35,685 nucleotides of DNA. Source: Bacteroidales bacterium. Its GTDB lineage: Bacteria; Bacteroidota; Bacteroidia; Bacteroidales; UBA12170. The DNA lies in contig JAGGWH010000056.1 of NCBI GenBank assembly GCA_021157585.1, forward strand, positions 1 to 35,685. The letters are read 5' to 3'. The translations under genes and the position numbers were made by a program. Below, piece by piece: positions 17,817 to 25,002 of the stretch. The stretch's first letter is position 1. Each line of letters opens with the position of its first letter. Under the pieces are notes generated by a model, which was given only the letters and a program-made list of their open reading frames with translations, did not search any database and was not told the DNA's origin.

Positions 17817-18575
17817 CTAAGGCTTTTCTATTTCTTTTTTAATCCAATCGTAGCCTTTTTCTTCTAATTCCAAAGCTAACTCTTTTCCACCTGAAAGCAC
17901 TACTTCTCCTTCAAAAAGAACATGAACAAAATCAGGTACTATATAGTCTAATAAACGCTGATAGTGTGTGATAACTACCGTTGCATTTTCACTAGTTTTT
18001 AATTTATTAACCCCATTAGCTACAATTCGTAAGGCATCAATATCTAAACCCGAATCTGTTTCATCTAAAATAGCTAATTTAGGTTCGAGCATAGCCATTT
18101 GAAAAATCTCATTTTTCTTTTTCTCACCACCTGAAAAGCCCTCATTAACAGAGCGATTTGTGAGTTTAGAATTAATTTCCACCAATGCTTTTTTTTCTGC
18201 CATACGAGCCAAAAATTCCTTAGCAGCAATTGGTTCTTCGCCATGGTATCTACGTATCTCATTTAAAGCAGTACGCATAAAATTTGTCATGCTAACCCCG
18301 GGTATCTCAACAGGATATTGAAAACCTAAGAATATACCTTCTTGAGCGCGCACTTCTGGGGGCATTTCTGAAATATCTTTTCCATTGAAAAGTATTTCAC
18401 CTTGAGTAATCTCATAACCTTCTTTACCGGCAACCACAGCAGCCAATGTACTTTTACCGGTTCCGTTCGGACCCATAATGGCATGAACTTCGCCCTTATT
18501 TACTTCAAGATTAACACCTTTTAATATTTCTTTTCCATTAATGGAAACATGAAGATTTTTAATTTGTAATAACAT
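17817..18575 (-). CDS. sufC: SufC, ABC-type ATPase of the Suf scaffold
   Basis: A soluble ATPase that drives conformational change of SufBCD. The 252 residues contain the Walker A GPNGTGKST (about 36-44), the Q-loop region GFQYPVEIPG, the signature FSGGEKKKNE and the Walker B LAILDETDSGLD, which is the SufC variant of the DE box. The gene lies 47 bases after sufB. A small GC-rich hairpin-forming stretch (18591-18606) lies in that gap and might set relative mRNA stability. Confidence 0.95.
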   Translation of the reverse strand: MLLQIKNLHVSINGKEILKGVNLEVNKGEVHAIMGPNGTGKSTLAAVVAGKEGYEITQGEILFNGKDISEMPPEVRAQEGIFLGFQYPVEIPGVSMTNFMRTALNEIRRYHGEEPIAAKEFLARMAEKKALVEINSKLTNRSVNEGFSGGEKKKNEIFQMAMLEPKLAILDETDSGLDIDALRIVANGVNKLKTSENATVVITHYQRLLDYIVPDFVHVLFEGEVVLSGGKELALELEEKGYDWIKKEIEKP

Positions 18576-18622
18576 TCTTTATTTATTTAGTCCCGAAAAC
18601 CGGGGATAAAATTCTTTCTTAT

Positions 18623-20071
18623 TTAACCAACACTACCTTCTAAGCTAATACTCAAGAGCTTTTGTGCTTCAACGGCAAACTCCATTGGCAGTTTATTCAA
18701 TACTTCTTTGGCGTAGCCGTTAACAATAAGACTTACAGCCGATTCCTGACTAATACCACGTTGTTGACAATAAAACAATTGGTCTTCAGAAATTTTAGAT
18801 GTTGTTGCTTCGTGTTCAATTATGGAACTTTTATTTGCGCCTTCAATATAGGGAAAAGTATGAGCTCCGCATTTATCGCCTAATAAAAGACTATCGCATT
18901 GAGAAAAATTCCTGCTGTTTGTTGCACGCTTAGTCATTTTAACCAAACCTCGATAACTATTATGACTTTTTCCGGCTGAGATACCCTTAGATATTATTGT
19001 ACTTCTGGTATTTTTCCCCAAATGAATCATTTTTGAACCGGTATCGGCTTGTTGATAATTATTAGTGACTGCAACAGAATAAAATTCTCCTACAGAATTA
19101 TCGCCAATTAGTATACAACTTGGATATTTCCACGTAATTGCAGAACCTGTTTCTACCTGTGTCCATGAAATTTTAGAATGATCTCCTTTACAAATACCTC
19201 GTTTGGTTACAAAATTAAAGATACCGCCCTTCCCCTCTTTATTACCCGGATACCAGTTTTGTACTGTTGAGTATTTTACTTCAGCATCTTTCATGGTGAT
19301 TATTTCCACAACGGCAGCATGTAATTGATTCTCATCACGTTGAGGGGCGGTGCAGCCTTCCATATAACTTACATAGCCACCTTCGTCAGCAATAAGAAGC
19401 GTACGTTCAAACTGACCAGTATTGGCAGCATTTATACGAAAATACGTTGATAATTCCATAGGACTACGAACTCCTTTTGGAATATAACAAAACGATCCAT
19501 CGCTAAATACAGCAGAATTTAATGCAGCAAAAAAGTTATCACCCGGAGGCACAGCCATTCCAAGATATTTCTTAACCAAATCAGGGTGATTTTGTACTGC
19601 TTCGCTAAAAGAGCAAAATATAATACCATATTTTGCTAATGTATCTGTAAAAGTCGTTTTTACCGAAACACTATCAATAACAGCATCCACAGCAACCCCC
19701 GATAAATGTTTTTGCTCTTCAAGAGAAATTCCCAATTTATTAAAAGTATCTATTAACTCCGGATCTACCTCATCAAGACTTTTTAGTTCCTTTTTCTTTT
19801 TAGGAGCAGCATAATATATAATCTCCTGAAAATCAATCTCCGGTATTTTCAAATGTGCCCAGTCAGGCTGCTCCATTTCTTTCCACTTCTTAAAAGCTTT
19901 TAAACGATATTCTAAAAGCCAATCAGGTTCGTTTTTTTTAGCGGAAATAAACCGAACAGTATCTTCATTCAATCCTTTAATTGCTGTTTCAGTTTCAATA
20001 TCTGTAACAAAGCCATATTTGTACTCGCTTTGAGTAAGTTTGTCTATCAGTTGTTTTTCATCCCGAGCCAT
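18623..20071 (-). CDS. sufB: SufB, Fe-S scaffold subunit
   Basis: The main cluster-building subunit of SufBC2D. The protein has 482 residues with the family blocks [19 protein letters not shown] (about 195-215), [19 protein letters not shown] (about 255-275) and [20 protein letters not shown] (about 400), which holds the cysteine proposed as sulfur acceptor, followed by EHEATTSKI. It is the first gene of the operon sufB-C-D-S-E-T, preceded by a promoter at 20106-20136. No IscR/SufR-type regulator gene or recognisable binding site is present. Confidence 0.95.
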   Translation of the reverse strand: MARDEKQLIDKLTQSEYKYGFVTDIETETAIKGLNEDTVRFISAKKNEPDWLLEYRLKAFKKWKEMEQPDWAHLKIPEIDFQEIIYYAAPKKKKELKSLDEVDPELIDTFNKLGISLEEQKHLSGVAVDAVIDSVSVKTTFTDTLAKYGIIFCSFSEAVQNHPDLVKKYLGMAVPPGDNFFAALNSAVFSDGSFCYIPKGVRSPMELSTYFRINAANTGQFERTLLIADEGGYVSYMEGCTAPQRDENQLHAAVVEIITMKDAEVKYSTVQNWYPGNKEGKGGIFNFVTKRGICKGDHSKISWTQVETGSAITWKYPSCILIGDNSVGEFYSVAVTNNYQQADTGSKMIHLGKNTRSTIISKGISAGKSHNSYRGLVKMTKRATNSRNFSQCDSLLLGDKCGAHTFPYIEGANKSSIIEHEATTSKISEDQLFYCQQRGISQESAVSLIVNGYAKEVLNKLPMEFAVEAQKLLSISLEGSVG

Positions 20072-20105
20072 ATGATCTTATTTAGATTGATTTAAAATAA
20101 GTCTG

Positions 20106-20136
20106 CAAATTTACGAATTTTATTCTTTTTAGCATA
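20106..20136 (-). promoter_or_regulatory. Promoter of the suf operon (TATG-N19-TAAATTTG)
   Basis: On the minus strand TATG (20136-20133) and TAAATTTGC (20113-20105) are separated by 19 bases. The -7 box is a full match and the -33 box matches 3 of 4. The start of transcription would be near 20100, about 28 bases before the sufB ATG. Confidence 0.65.
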
Positions 20137-20299
20137 GCTGATTATGTAATTAGTCCTAAATGTATGTTAATTTTTATATATGATCAGATTTCTACCAAAT
20201 CCCATACGCTAAACCCATAAAACTACGCGTTTATTAAATAAATAAGGACGTTCATTCATTAGTATAATATTAGCCTTGTTTATATGTTACATTTGAAAC

Positions 20300-20383
20300 T
20301 TCTTTACCTCCGAGTAATTTGACGCATTATAAATTTCTCTCCAACAAGAAAAGCGAACGTATCGGTTTGCTTTTCTGTTTTTA
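20300..20383 (+). ncRNA. Candidate small RNA, copy A of a three-member family
   Basis: A -7-like TACATTTG (20288-20295) precedes a unit of about 80 bases. It holds TTACCTCC (20305-20312), TTTGACGCA (20318-20326) and AAATTTCTCTCC, and ends in a 12-bp hairpin (20347-20358 with 20365-20376, 6-base loop) with a T-rich tail. There is no clear -33 box. The core order TTGACGCA, AAAT, CTCC, terminator is shared with copies B and C. TTACCTCC is complementary to a Shine-Dalgarno sequence, so an mRNA-pairing role is conceivable. Confidence 0.45.
20347..20380 (+). terminator. Hairpin terminator of small-RNA copy A
   Basis: AGAAAAGCGAAC pairs with GTTTGCTTTTCT (one G-T wobble) around a 6-base loop, and a T-rich tail follows on the plus strand. 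Confidence 0.65.
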
Positions 20384-20516
20384 TGTTAAACATACAAAAA
20401 CGTTCGTCCTAAAATTATCAACGTTTATTCATAATCTACATACGCTAATACAATGGTCAATAACATTGGTTCATTTACAAAATCATTGAATAGTATCTAA
20501 CTTATATTCGCAACAG

Positions 20517-20598
20517 CATTAGAGATTAAACCTAACAGCTTAAATTGACGCAAAGGAAATCTCCATCTAAAGCAAGCCTATGGCTTGCTTTTTTTTAT
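20517..20598 (+). ncRNA. Candidate small RNA, copy B of a three-member family
   Basis: A TATATTCG element (20503-20510, one mismatch to the -7 consensus) precedes a unit with TTGACGCAAA (20545-20554) and AAATCTCC. A perfect 10-bp stem follows (20569-20578 with 20582-20591, 3-base loop) with eight T in a row. The unit sits downstream of copy A in the same orientation and converges with the sigma factor gene. The T-run on the plus strand only shows that the terminator serves a plus-strand transcript, although no gene lies upstream on that strand. This is good evidence for an RNA gene here. Confidence 0.5.
20569..20596 (+). terminator. Strong intrinsic terminator of small-RNA copy B
   Basis: AAAGCAAGCC pairs perfectly with GGCTTGCTTT, closed by the 3-base loop TAT, followed by a T-run on the plus strand. 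Confidence 0.85.
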
Positions 20599-20659
20599 AC
20601 GATAAAAATAGATAATGCTAAAACTTGGGTTAGATTTTAGAAATGGAATTCAACTTCGC

Positions 20660-21268
20660 TTAAATATTTCCCTTAGATTTTTTCATAATATTATAAAGAA
20701 ATTCACGCGCTCTAAAAAGCTGTGCTTTAACAGTTCCCAATGGGAGATCCATTTCTTTTGCAATTTCTTCGTATGAAAACTCTTTAAAATAACGAAGTTC
20801 TATTAATAATTTATAATGAGGTTTTAAACGATCGACCACCTTTCTCATCATCTCAATTTTCTGATCACGTACAAATATCTCTTCAGGATCCAAAGTGCTA
20901 GATTCTAAGTTTTGTGATAGTCTAGGTCCTGATTCCTCGCCACTTAAACTTTTATCAATAGATAATGTTCCTTGCTTCTTCTTACGAATAAAATCTATGG
21001 TATTGTTAGTTGCTATACGAAACAGCCACGTACTAAAAGCATATTTAGGGGAATATAAATGGATGTTTTTAAATGCTTTTCCAAAGGCTTCAATGGTCAT
21101 ATCTTCGGCATCCGTAGCATTATTAGTCATCTTCAATAACATAAAATAAAGTGAATCGCGATAATTATTCATCAAATCGGCATAAGCCGACTGGCTACCG
21201 TCTATAGCCTGCTGAACCAAAGCATAATCGCGCTTTCCTTTTTCTGTTAAGTGAACATTTATTTCCAT
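20660..21268 (-). CDS. ECF-type RNA polymerase sigma factor, 202 aa
   Basis: Contains sigma region 2 (about residues 20-95, with NNATDAEDMTIEAFGKAF and FSTWLFRIATNNTIDFIR) and region 4 (about 140-195, with LPLGTVKAQLFRAREFL as the recognition helix). An acidic linker joins them. It directs RNA polymerase to an alternative promoter set. No anti-sigma gene adjoins it: the only partner is the glycosyltransferase gene upstream, which overlaps it by 10 bases. This suggests coupled translation and control by expression rather than by a neighbouring anti-sigma factor. Its target promoters cannot be seen here. Confidence 0.9.
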   Translation of the reverse strand: MEINVHLTEKGKRDYALVQQAIDGSQSAYADLMNNYRDSLYFMLLKMTNNATDAEDMTIEAFGKAFKNIHLYSPKYAFSTWLFRIATNNTIDFIRKKKQGTLSIDKSLSGEESGPRLSQNLESSTLDPEEIFVRDQKIEMMRKVVDRLKPHYKLLIELRYFKEFSYEEIAKEMDLPLGTVKAQLFRAREFLYNIMKKSKGNI

Positions 21269-22401
21269 TTGTTTTTTCTATTGAAAACACCCAATGCCAT
21301 CGCCAATCCTTGCGAAGTATATAATAACAATTCAAGTATCGGCGAAAGTAATAATAATTTTTGTTCTTTTAACTTCGGCAAAGCACTTTTTTGAATAAGA
21401 AAAAAACTTAATAAACGAAGTGTAAACAATACTAAAACAACTATTAACCAGCTGTTTAATATGAGTAAAATAATACTTGAAACATAGAATAGAAAAAGCG
21501 AAATGGGGTAAAACATTAATAATAATCTATGTTTTAATTTATATAATCCGCTGGTAGATAAATGCCGTTTTTTTTGTTTTAACCACAAGCCTAATTGTTT
21601 TTCCGGTATTGAGTATGTAAAGCTCTCGGGAGCAATGCAAATACTTGTGTTTATTTTATTTGCTGCCTGATTAATAAACAAATCATCATCGCCCGAATTA
21701 ATTTTATAATGATTTATAAACCCATTTCGTTTATAAAACATACTCTTACTATATGCAAGATTACGTCCAACACCCATATAAGGCATACGTAAAAGAGCAA
21801 AAGAAAGATAATGTAAGGCAGCCATAAAAGTATCAAAACGAATAAGCTTATTTAAAAAACCAGGCTCAGACTTATAAGGACCATAACCCAAAACAATTTG
21901 TGTTTTTTCCTGAACAGATTGCTGCATATAGCTTATCCATTTATTAGACGGAACAATACAGTCAGCATCTGTAAGTAAAAGTGTATCGTACTGAGCAGAC
22001 TTAATTCCAATGGAAAGTGGGAATTTTTTTCCGCTAAAGAAATTAAGATTCTGATCTATTTGAACAACTTTTAAATGCTTATATTTTTTGGATAGCTCTC
22101 TTAAATAAAAATGCGTCTCATCATCAGAATTATCGTTAACCACCACTACTTCAAATTCAGGATAATCCTGATTAAGAATAGGTTCAAGCGTTTTTATAAG
22201 ATTATGATATTCATTACGTGCAACAATAACTACCGAAACTGCTTGATTACCTGTTGTTGTTTTAATCTTTGACTTATAAAAAGCCAAACGTGCAAAAACT
22301 ATCCAATGGTAAGCCAACTGAACAATAAAGCTCAGAATAAAAACTATCAGTAGAATATCAATAAGTTTAAACAAAATACAACTATATTTAGAAGTAACCA
22401 A
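21259..22401 (-). CDS. Membrane-bound GT2-family glycosyltransferase
   Basis: An N-terminal helix (about residues 12-35) is followed by a GT-A domain: VSVVIVARNE (55-64), VVVNDNSDD, the D145-A-D147 metal motif and GDDDLF near 238-242. QKKRH at 276-280 resembles the Q-x-x-R-W motif of processive enzymes. Two or three helices follow (about 295-340 and 355-370). Likely transfers sugar to a lipid or surface glycan; acceptor unknown. The start codon used here is TTG at 22401. No in-frame ATG precedes the domain, so the exact start is uncertain. The 3' end overlaps the sigma factor start by 10 bases. Confidence 0.82.
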   Translation of the reverse strand: MVTSKYSCILFKLIDILLIVFILSFIVQLAYHWIVFARLAFYKSKIKTTTGNQAVSVVIVARNEYHNLIKTLEPILNQDYPEFEVVVVNDNSDDETHFYLRELSKKYKHLKVVQIDQNLNFFSGKKFPLSIGIKSAQYDTLLLTDADCIVPSNKWISYMQQSVQEKTQIVLGYGPYKSEPGFLNKLIRFDTFMAALHYLSFALLRMPYMGVGRNLAYSKSMFYKRNGFINHYKINSGDDDLFINQAANKINTSICIAPESFTYSIPEKQLGLWLKQKKRHLSTSGLYKLKHRLLLMFYPISLFLFYVSSIILLILNSWLIVVLVLFTLRLLSFFLIQKSALPKLKEQKLLLLSPILELLLYTSQGLAMALGVFNRKNKWK

Positions 22402-22599
22402 ATTATTGATTTAACTCCCCATTTATTAATCATAAACTCGAAACTTACTAATGAATTAATGTTAATAATTGTAAACGATATAATCTAAAAATCATTTGAA
22501 TAGCAAAACTAAATTCTACTGATTTAATTATTTCATATTTCAATTAATCGTTGACGGCGTCTATTTTCGTTGCACAAATTGTTTATTGTGTACCCCGCT

Positions 22600-22623
22600 A
22601 AGCTTAATCTCCGGATTAAGCTT
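22600..22623. other. Perfect hairpin AAGCTTAATC-TCCG-GATTAAGCTT
   Basis: Ten paired bases with a UNCG-type loop (TCCG) on the plus strand. UUCG-like loops are very stable in RNA, so this would form strongly if transcribed. No T-run follows, so it is not a normal terminator. Confidence 0.5.
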
Positions 22624-22695
22624 GATAAAATATGGTCTCCCGGCCGAGATTAATTGTAGAGTCAAATTTTAATAAGTGCAATTTTAAACTTCTGT

Positions 22696-22703
22696 TATCT
22701 TTG
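22696..22703 (+). promoter_or_regulatory. -7 element TATCTTTG of the trmB operon
   Basis: TATCTTTGC lies 15 bases before the GTG at 22719. No clear TTTG is found at the -33 position. If used, the leader is only about 10 bases and excludes the hairpins upstream. Confidence 0.5.
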
Positions 22704-22718
22704 CACAAAAATTAAAAA

Positions 22719-23429
22719 GTGGCTCGACATAAATTAGCTCAGTTTGCAGAAAATGCGACTTTTTCCCATATGTTTTATATGCCTTGGGAAGAATTGTTAA
22801 AAGGTTTTCCTCTAAAAGGAAATTGGAAGAAAGATTTCTTTAAAAATGATAATCCAATTACACTGGAATTGGGTTGCGGGAAAGGCGAATATACCGTTGG
22901 TTTGGCTAAAAAATATCCCAACCGAAATTTTATTGGTGTCGATTTAAAAGGAGCCAGAATGTGGCATGGAGCAAGTGCTTCTCAAAAAGACGGATTGAAA
23001 AATGTTGCTTTTATACGTACCAAGGTCGATCAGATTTTACATTTCTTTGCAGCAAATGAAGTAGCTGAAATATGGCTGACTTTTTCCGATCCTCAACCAA
23101 AGAGAGAGAGAAGGAGATTATCCTCACCACGTTTTTTAAATCTCTATCGCGAGATTCTAGAACCCAATGGAATTATTCATCAAAAAACAGATAATCGTGA
23201 GCTATTTGATTACACTTTAGAAGTGCTTGCTCACTTTAAGCTGCCGCTTGATTATTCTACCTTCGATGTTTATAATTCGGATGCTCCTAAAGATGTATTA
23301 GAAATTCAAACATATTATGAGAGAATGTTTTTAAAAGAAGGAGTTCCCATTAACTATATGCGATTTCGTTTAAATAAGGAATTTGCTCAAAATAAATTAT
23401 TGGTTTTACCCAAAGAGAAAATGAAGTGA
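22719..23429 (+). CDS. trmB: tRNA (guanine-N7-)-methyltransferase
   Basis: Uses S-adenosylmethionine to methylate G46 of tRNA. The 236-residue protein has the SAM-binding ELGCGKGEYTVGLA (about 51-64), VDLKGARMW near 82 and the family signature TFSDPQPKRERRRL (about 122-135), followed by HQKTDNRELF. The GTG start gives the family-typical MARHKLAQFAE N-terminus, preceded closely by a -7 element. The stop codon overlaps the GTG start of the next gene (GTGA), so translation is coupled in a four-gene operon. Confidence 0.95.
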   Translation: MARHKLAQFAENATFSHMFYMPWEELLKGFPLKGNWKKDFFKNDNPITLELGCGKGEYTVGLAKKYPNRNFIGVDLKGARMWHGASASQKDGLKNVAFIRTKVDQILHFFAANEVAEIWLTFSDPQPKRERRRLSSPRFLNLYREILEPNGIIHQKTDNRELFDYTLEVLAHFKLPLDYSTFDVYNSDAPKDVLEIQTYYERMFLKEGVPINYMRFRLNKEFAQNKLLVLPKEKMK

Positions 23430-23809
23430 AAAAAACCGAACAATCTTTTTTTGAATTAGTTTGGGAGGTAGTTGCTTTAATTCCATATGGAAAAGTAACT
23501 TCTTATGGCGCAATTGCACGCTACTTGAGTACACCAAAAGCGGCTCGCATGGTAGGTTGGGCAATGAATGCTTCCCATGCTGCTAAATTGAGTATTCCCG
23601 CTCATCGTGTGGTAAACCGATTGGGTGTTTTAAGTGGGAAAACACATTTTGATCAAATGGATTTAATGGAAACTTTGCTCAAAAACGAAGGCTTGATAAT
23701 AAAGGAAGATAAGGTTATTAATTTTGAAGAAAATTTTTGGGATCCGATGAAGGAGTTAAGTATAATGAGTGAGAGTGCGACTCAAAGTCGCGCCCTCACT
23801 AAGGAATAA
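23426..23809 (+). CDS. Alkyltransferase-like protein (MGMT family, catalytic Cys replaced by Ala)
   Basis: Resembles the DNA-binding domain of O6-alkylguanine DNA methyltransferase: GKVTSYGAIARYLS, RMVGWAMNAS (about 41-50) and IPAHRVVNRLGVLSGK. The active-site PCHR is PAHR, with A59 at the cysteine position, so it cannot accept alkyl groups. Such ATL proteins flag alkylated guanine for nucleotide excision repair. The GTG start overlaps the trmB stop. The last 13 codons are supplied by a palindromic repeat (23768-23800). The ancestral protein probably ended near MKEL, so this tail looks acquired. Confidence 0.85.
   Translation: MKKTEQSFFELVWEVVALIPYGKVTSYGAIARYLSTPKAARMVGWAMNASHAAKLSIPAHRVVNRLGVLSGKTHFDQMDLMETLLKNEGLIIKEDKVINFEENFWDPMKELSIMSESATQSRALTKE
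23768..23800. repeat. REP-like GC-rich palindrome at the 3' end of the alkyltransferase-like gene
   Basis: Arms AGTGAG-a-GTGCGAC (23768-23781) and GTCGCGC-c-CTCACT (23787-23800) pair over 13 of 14 positions (one G-T wobble, one mismatch) around TCAAA. It is much richer in GC than its surroundings and lies at a gene junction, as dispersed REP/BIME elements do. Only one copy occurs in this window. Confidence 0.6.
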
Positions 23810-23810
23810 A

Positions 23811-24275
23811 ATGATGGATACAAAGAAAAAAGAAGCCCGCTACCAACGCATATACAAACAGCTTGAAAAGTTGATGTTAACTTGCGCTGATGAAGAAGCT
23901 CGTAAAGCGAGTATTATTGCTGTTCTGCATCATAAAATGGAGTATTTCTTTTGGACAGGATTTTATATGTTAAACGAAGGCGAACTGGTAGTTTCTAAAT
24001 ATCAAGGACCGGTTGCTTGTATGCTTTTGAAAAAGGGAACAGGTGTTTGTTGGGCTGCTATTAATCAAGAAAAAAGTATAGTTGTTGAAGATGTGCATAA
24101 TTTTCCGGGACATATTGCTTGCGATTCTCGTTCTCAGTCTGAAATTGTAATACCACTAAAAAATAAAGCGGGTAAGATTGTTGGTGTTCTTGATGTTGAT
24201 AGTAAAGATTTGAATTCCTTTGATAAAATTGATCGTATTTATCTTGAAAAGATTTTAGACCTGATATATATTTAA
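23811..24275 (+). CDS. msrC: Free methionine-(R)-sulfoxide reductase (GAF domain)
   Basis: Reduces free Met-R-sulfoxide. The 154-residue GAF protein shows the signature GPVAC (C70), GTGVC (C80) and GHIACD (C104). The spacings of 10 and 24 residues equal those of the three cysteines in E. coli fRMsr (84, 94, 118). The frame extends to a GTG at 23769, but that lies within the palindromic repeat and the upstream gene. I choose ATG 23811 (ATG 23814 also possible), 1 base after the previous stop. A Trp follows the second Cys (CWAA) where Gly is common. Confidence 0.9.
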   Translation: MMDTKKKEARYQRIYKQLEKLMLTCADEEARKASIIAVLHHKMEYFFWTGFYMLNEGELVVSKYQGPVACMLLKKGTGVCWAAINQEKSIVVEDVHNFPGHIACDSRSQSEIVIPLKNKAGKIVGVLDVDSKDLNSFDKIDRIYLEKILDLIYI

Positions 24276-24278
24276 AAG

Positions 24279-24839
24279 ATGAGTGATTTTTTAATTTATT
24301 CAATAATATTAGCTTTTGCCATTTCGGGCGAACTTATATTTTTAGCTATTGGTGCAGGCGTTACTATGCATCCTTATTCTTCTTGGTTGAATATAAAAGC
24401 AGCATTTATTTTTGGTTTAGCTCAATTTGTTATGGCAACTTTTGCTTTATTTATGGGAAGTCTTATTTCCGGTTTTATGCCGGAATTCTCTTTTATGGCA
24501 GGTGCAATTATAATTACATTTGTCGGTGTAAAATTGATCTTAGAAGCAAACAAAGTGAAAAATAATAGCCGAACATTTTTAATTGAAGATTCTCAAATTT
24601 TATTAGGAGTTTCGTTGGCAGCTTCTTTTAACACAGTTATTGTTTTTACTGGTTTGGGAATGATATTAACGCAATTCTTATATTTTCCGCTACTTATACT
24701 TACGACTATTGCTACAATTACTGTTTTTATTGGAATATTTATAGGAAATAAATACAGACCGGAACGTTTGGGTAGATTTAGTAAATATTTAGGGGGCTTA
24801 TTACTTGTTTTCTTCGCTCTATATTTACTCTTTCAATAA
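24279..24839 (+). CDS. Six-helix membrane protein, divergent MntP/LysE-like
   Basis: 186 residues with six hydrophobic helices arranged as two similar halves. The pattern VGVKLILEA (about 81-89) and the C-terminal RLGRFSKYLGGLLLVFFALYLL are like the manganese exporter MntP. The first-half position that is Asp in MntP aligns with Glu in ISGELIFLAIGAG, and the second-half one with Asn in SFNTVIVFTG. Ion export is therefore uncertain, and a related LysE-type transporter is an alternative. It is the last gene of the trmB operon, 3 bases after the reductase gene. Confidence 0.55.
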   Translation: MSDFLIYSIILAFAISGELIFLAIGAGVTMHPYSSWLNIKAAFIFGLAQFVMATFALFMGSLISGFMPEFSFMAGAIIITFVGVKLILEANKVKNNSRTFLIEDSQILLGVSLAASFNTVIVFTGLGMILTQFLYFPLLILTTIATITVFIGIFIGNKYRPERLGRFSKYLGGLLLVFFALYLLFQ

Positions 24840-25002
24840 TCGGTTGATATTCAAAAAAAATGTTTCTTTGCAAAAGAATTGAGTTTGCATTCATTTGAAT
24901 GATCAGTACCTTAGTGGTAAAAAAAATAAACCACAGAGAAATAAAGACACAATGGGTACAAGAAATAGAGATGATAATTAGTCGGATTTTGGGAATAAGA
25001 TT

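Larger units (their letters stand above)
20072..20659. other. 588-base gene-free region between sufB and the sigma factor gene
   Basis: Contains the suf promoter at its left end and two tandem small-RNA-like units on the plus strand, each closed by an intrinsic terminator. I find no ORF with a plausible start and length. GGACGTTC (20247-20254) and ACGTTCGTCC (20400-20409) lie upstream of the two units and resemble the dyad near copy C. Confidence 0.6.
22402..22718. other. 317-base gene-free region with structured DNA upstream of trmB
   Basis: Between divergent genes. It holds a perfect 10-bp hairpin (22600-22609 with 22614-22623, loop TCCG). It also holds a second, competing pairing (TTAATCTC 22604-22611 with GAGATTAA 22646-22653) and an odd-length dyad GACG-G-CGTC (22553-22561). 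The trmB -7 box lies at the right end. I see no ORF, tRNA or terminator with a T-run. Confidence 0.5.

Noticed and set aside
20072-20659. Possible CRISPR or tRNA content in the large gene-free region
   Set aside because: The repeated parts are two diverged units ending in terminators, not regularly spaced direct repeats, and no cloverleaf could be drawn.
23769-23810. Longer N-terminus for the Met-sulfoxide reductase from a GTG
   Set aside because: It would be encoded by the palindromic repeat inside the upstream gene; ATG 23811 is preferred.
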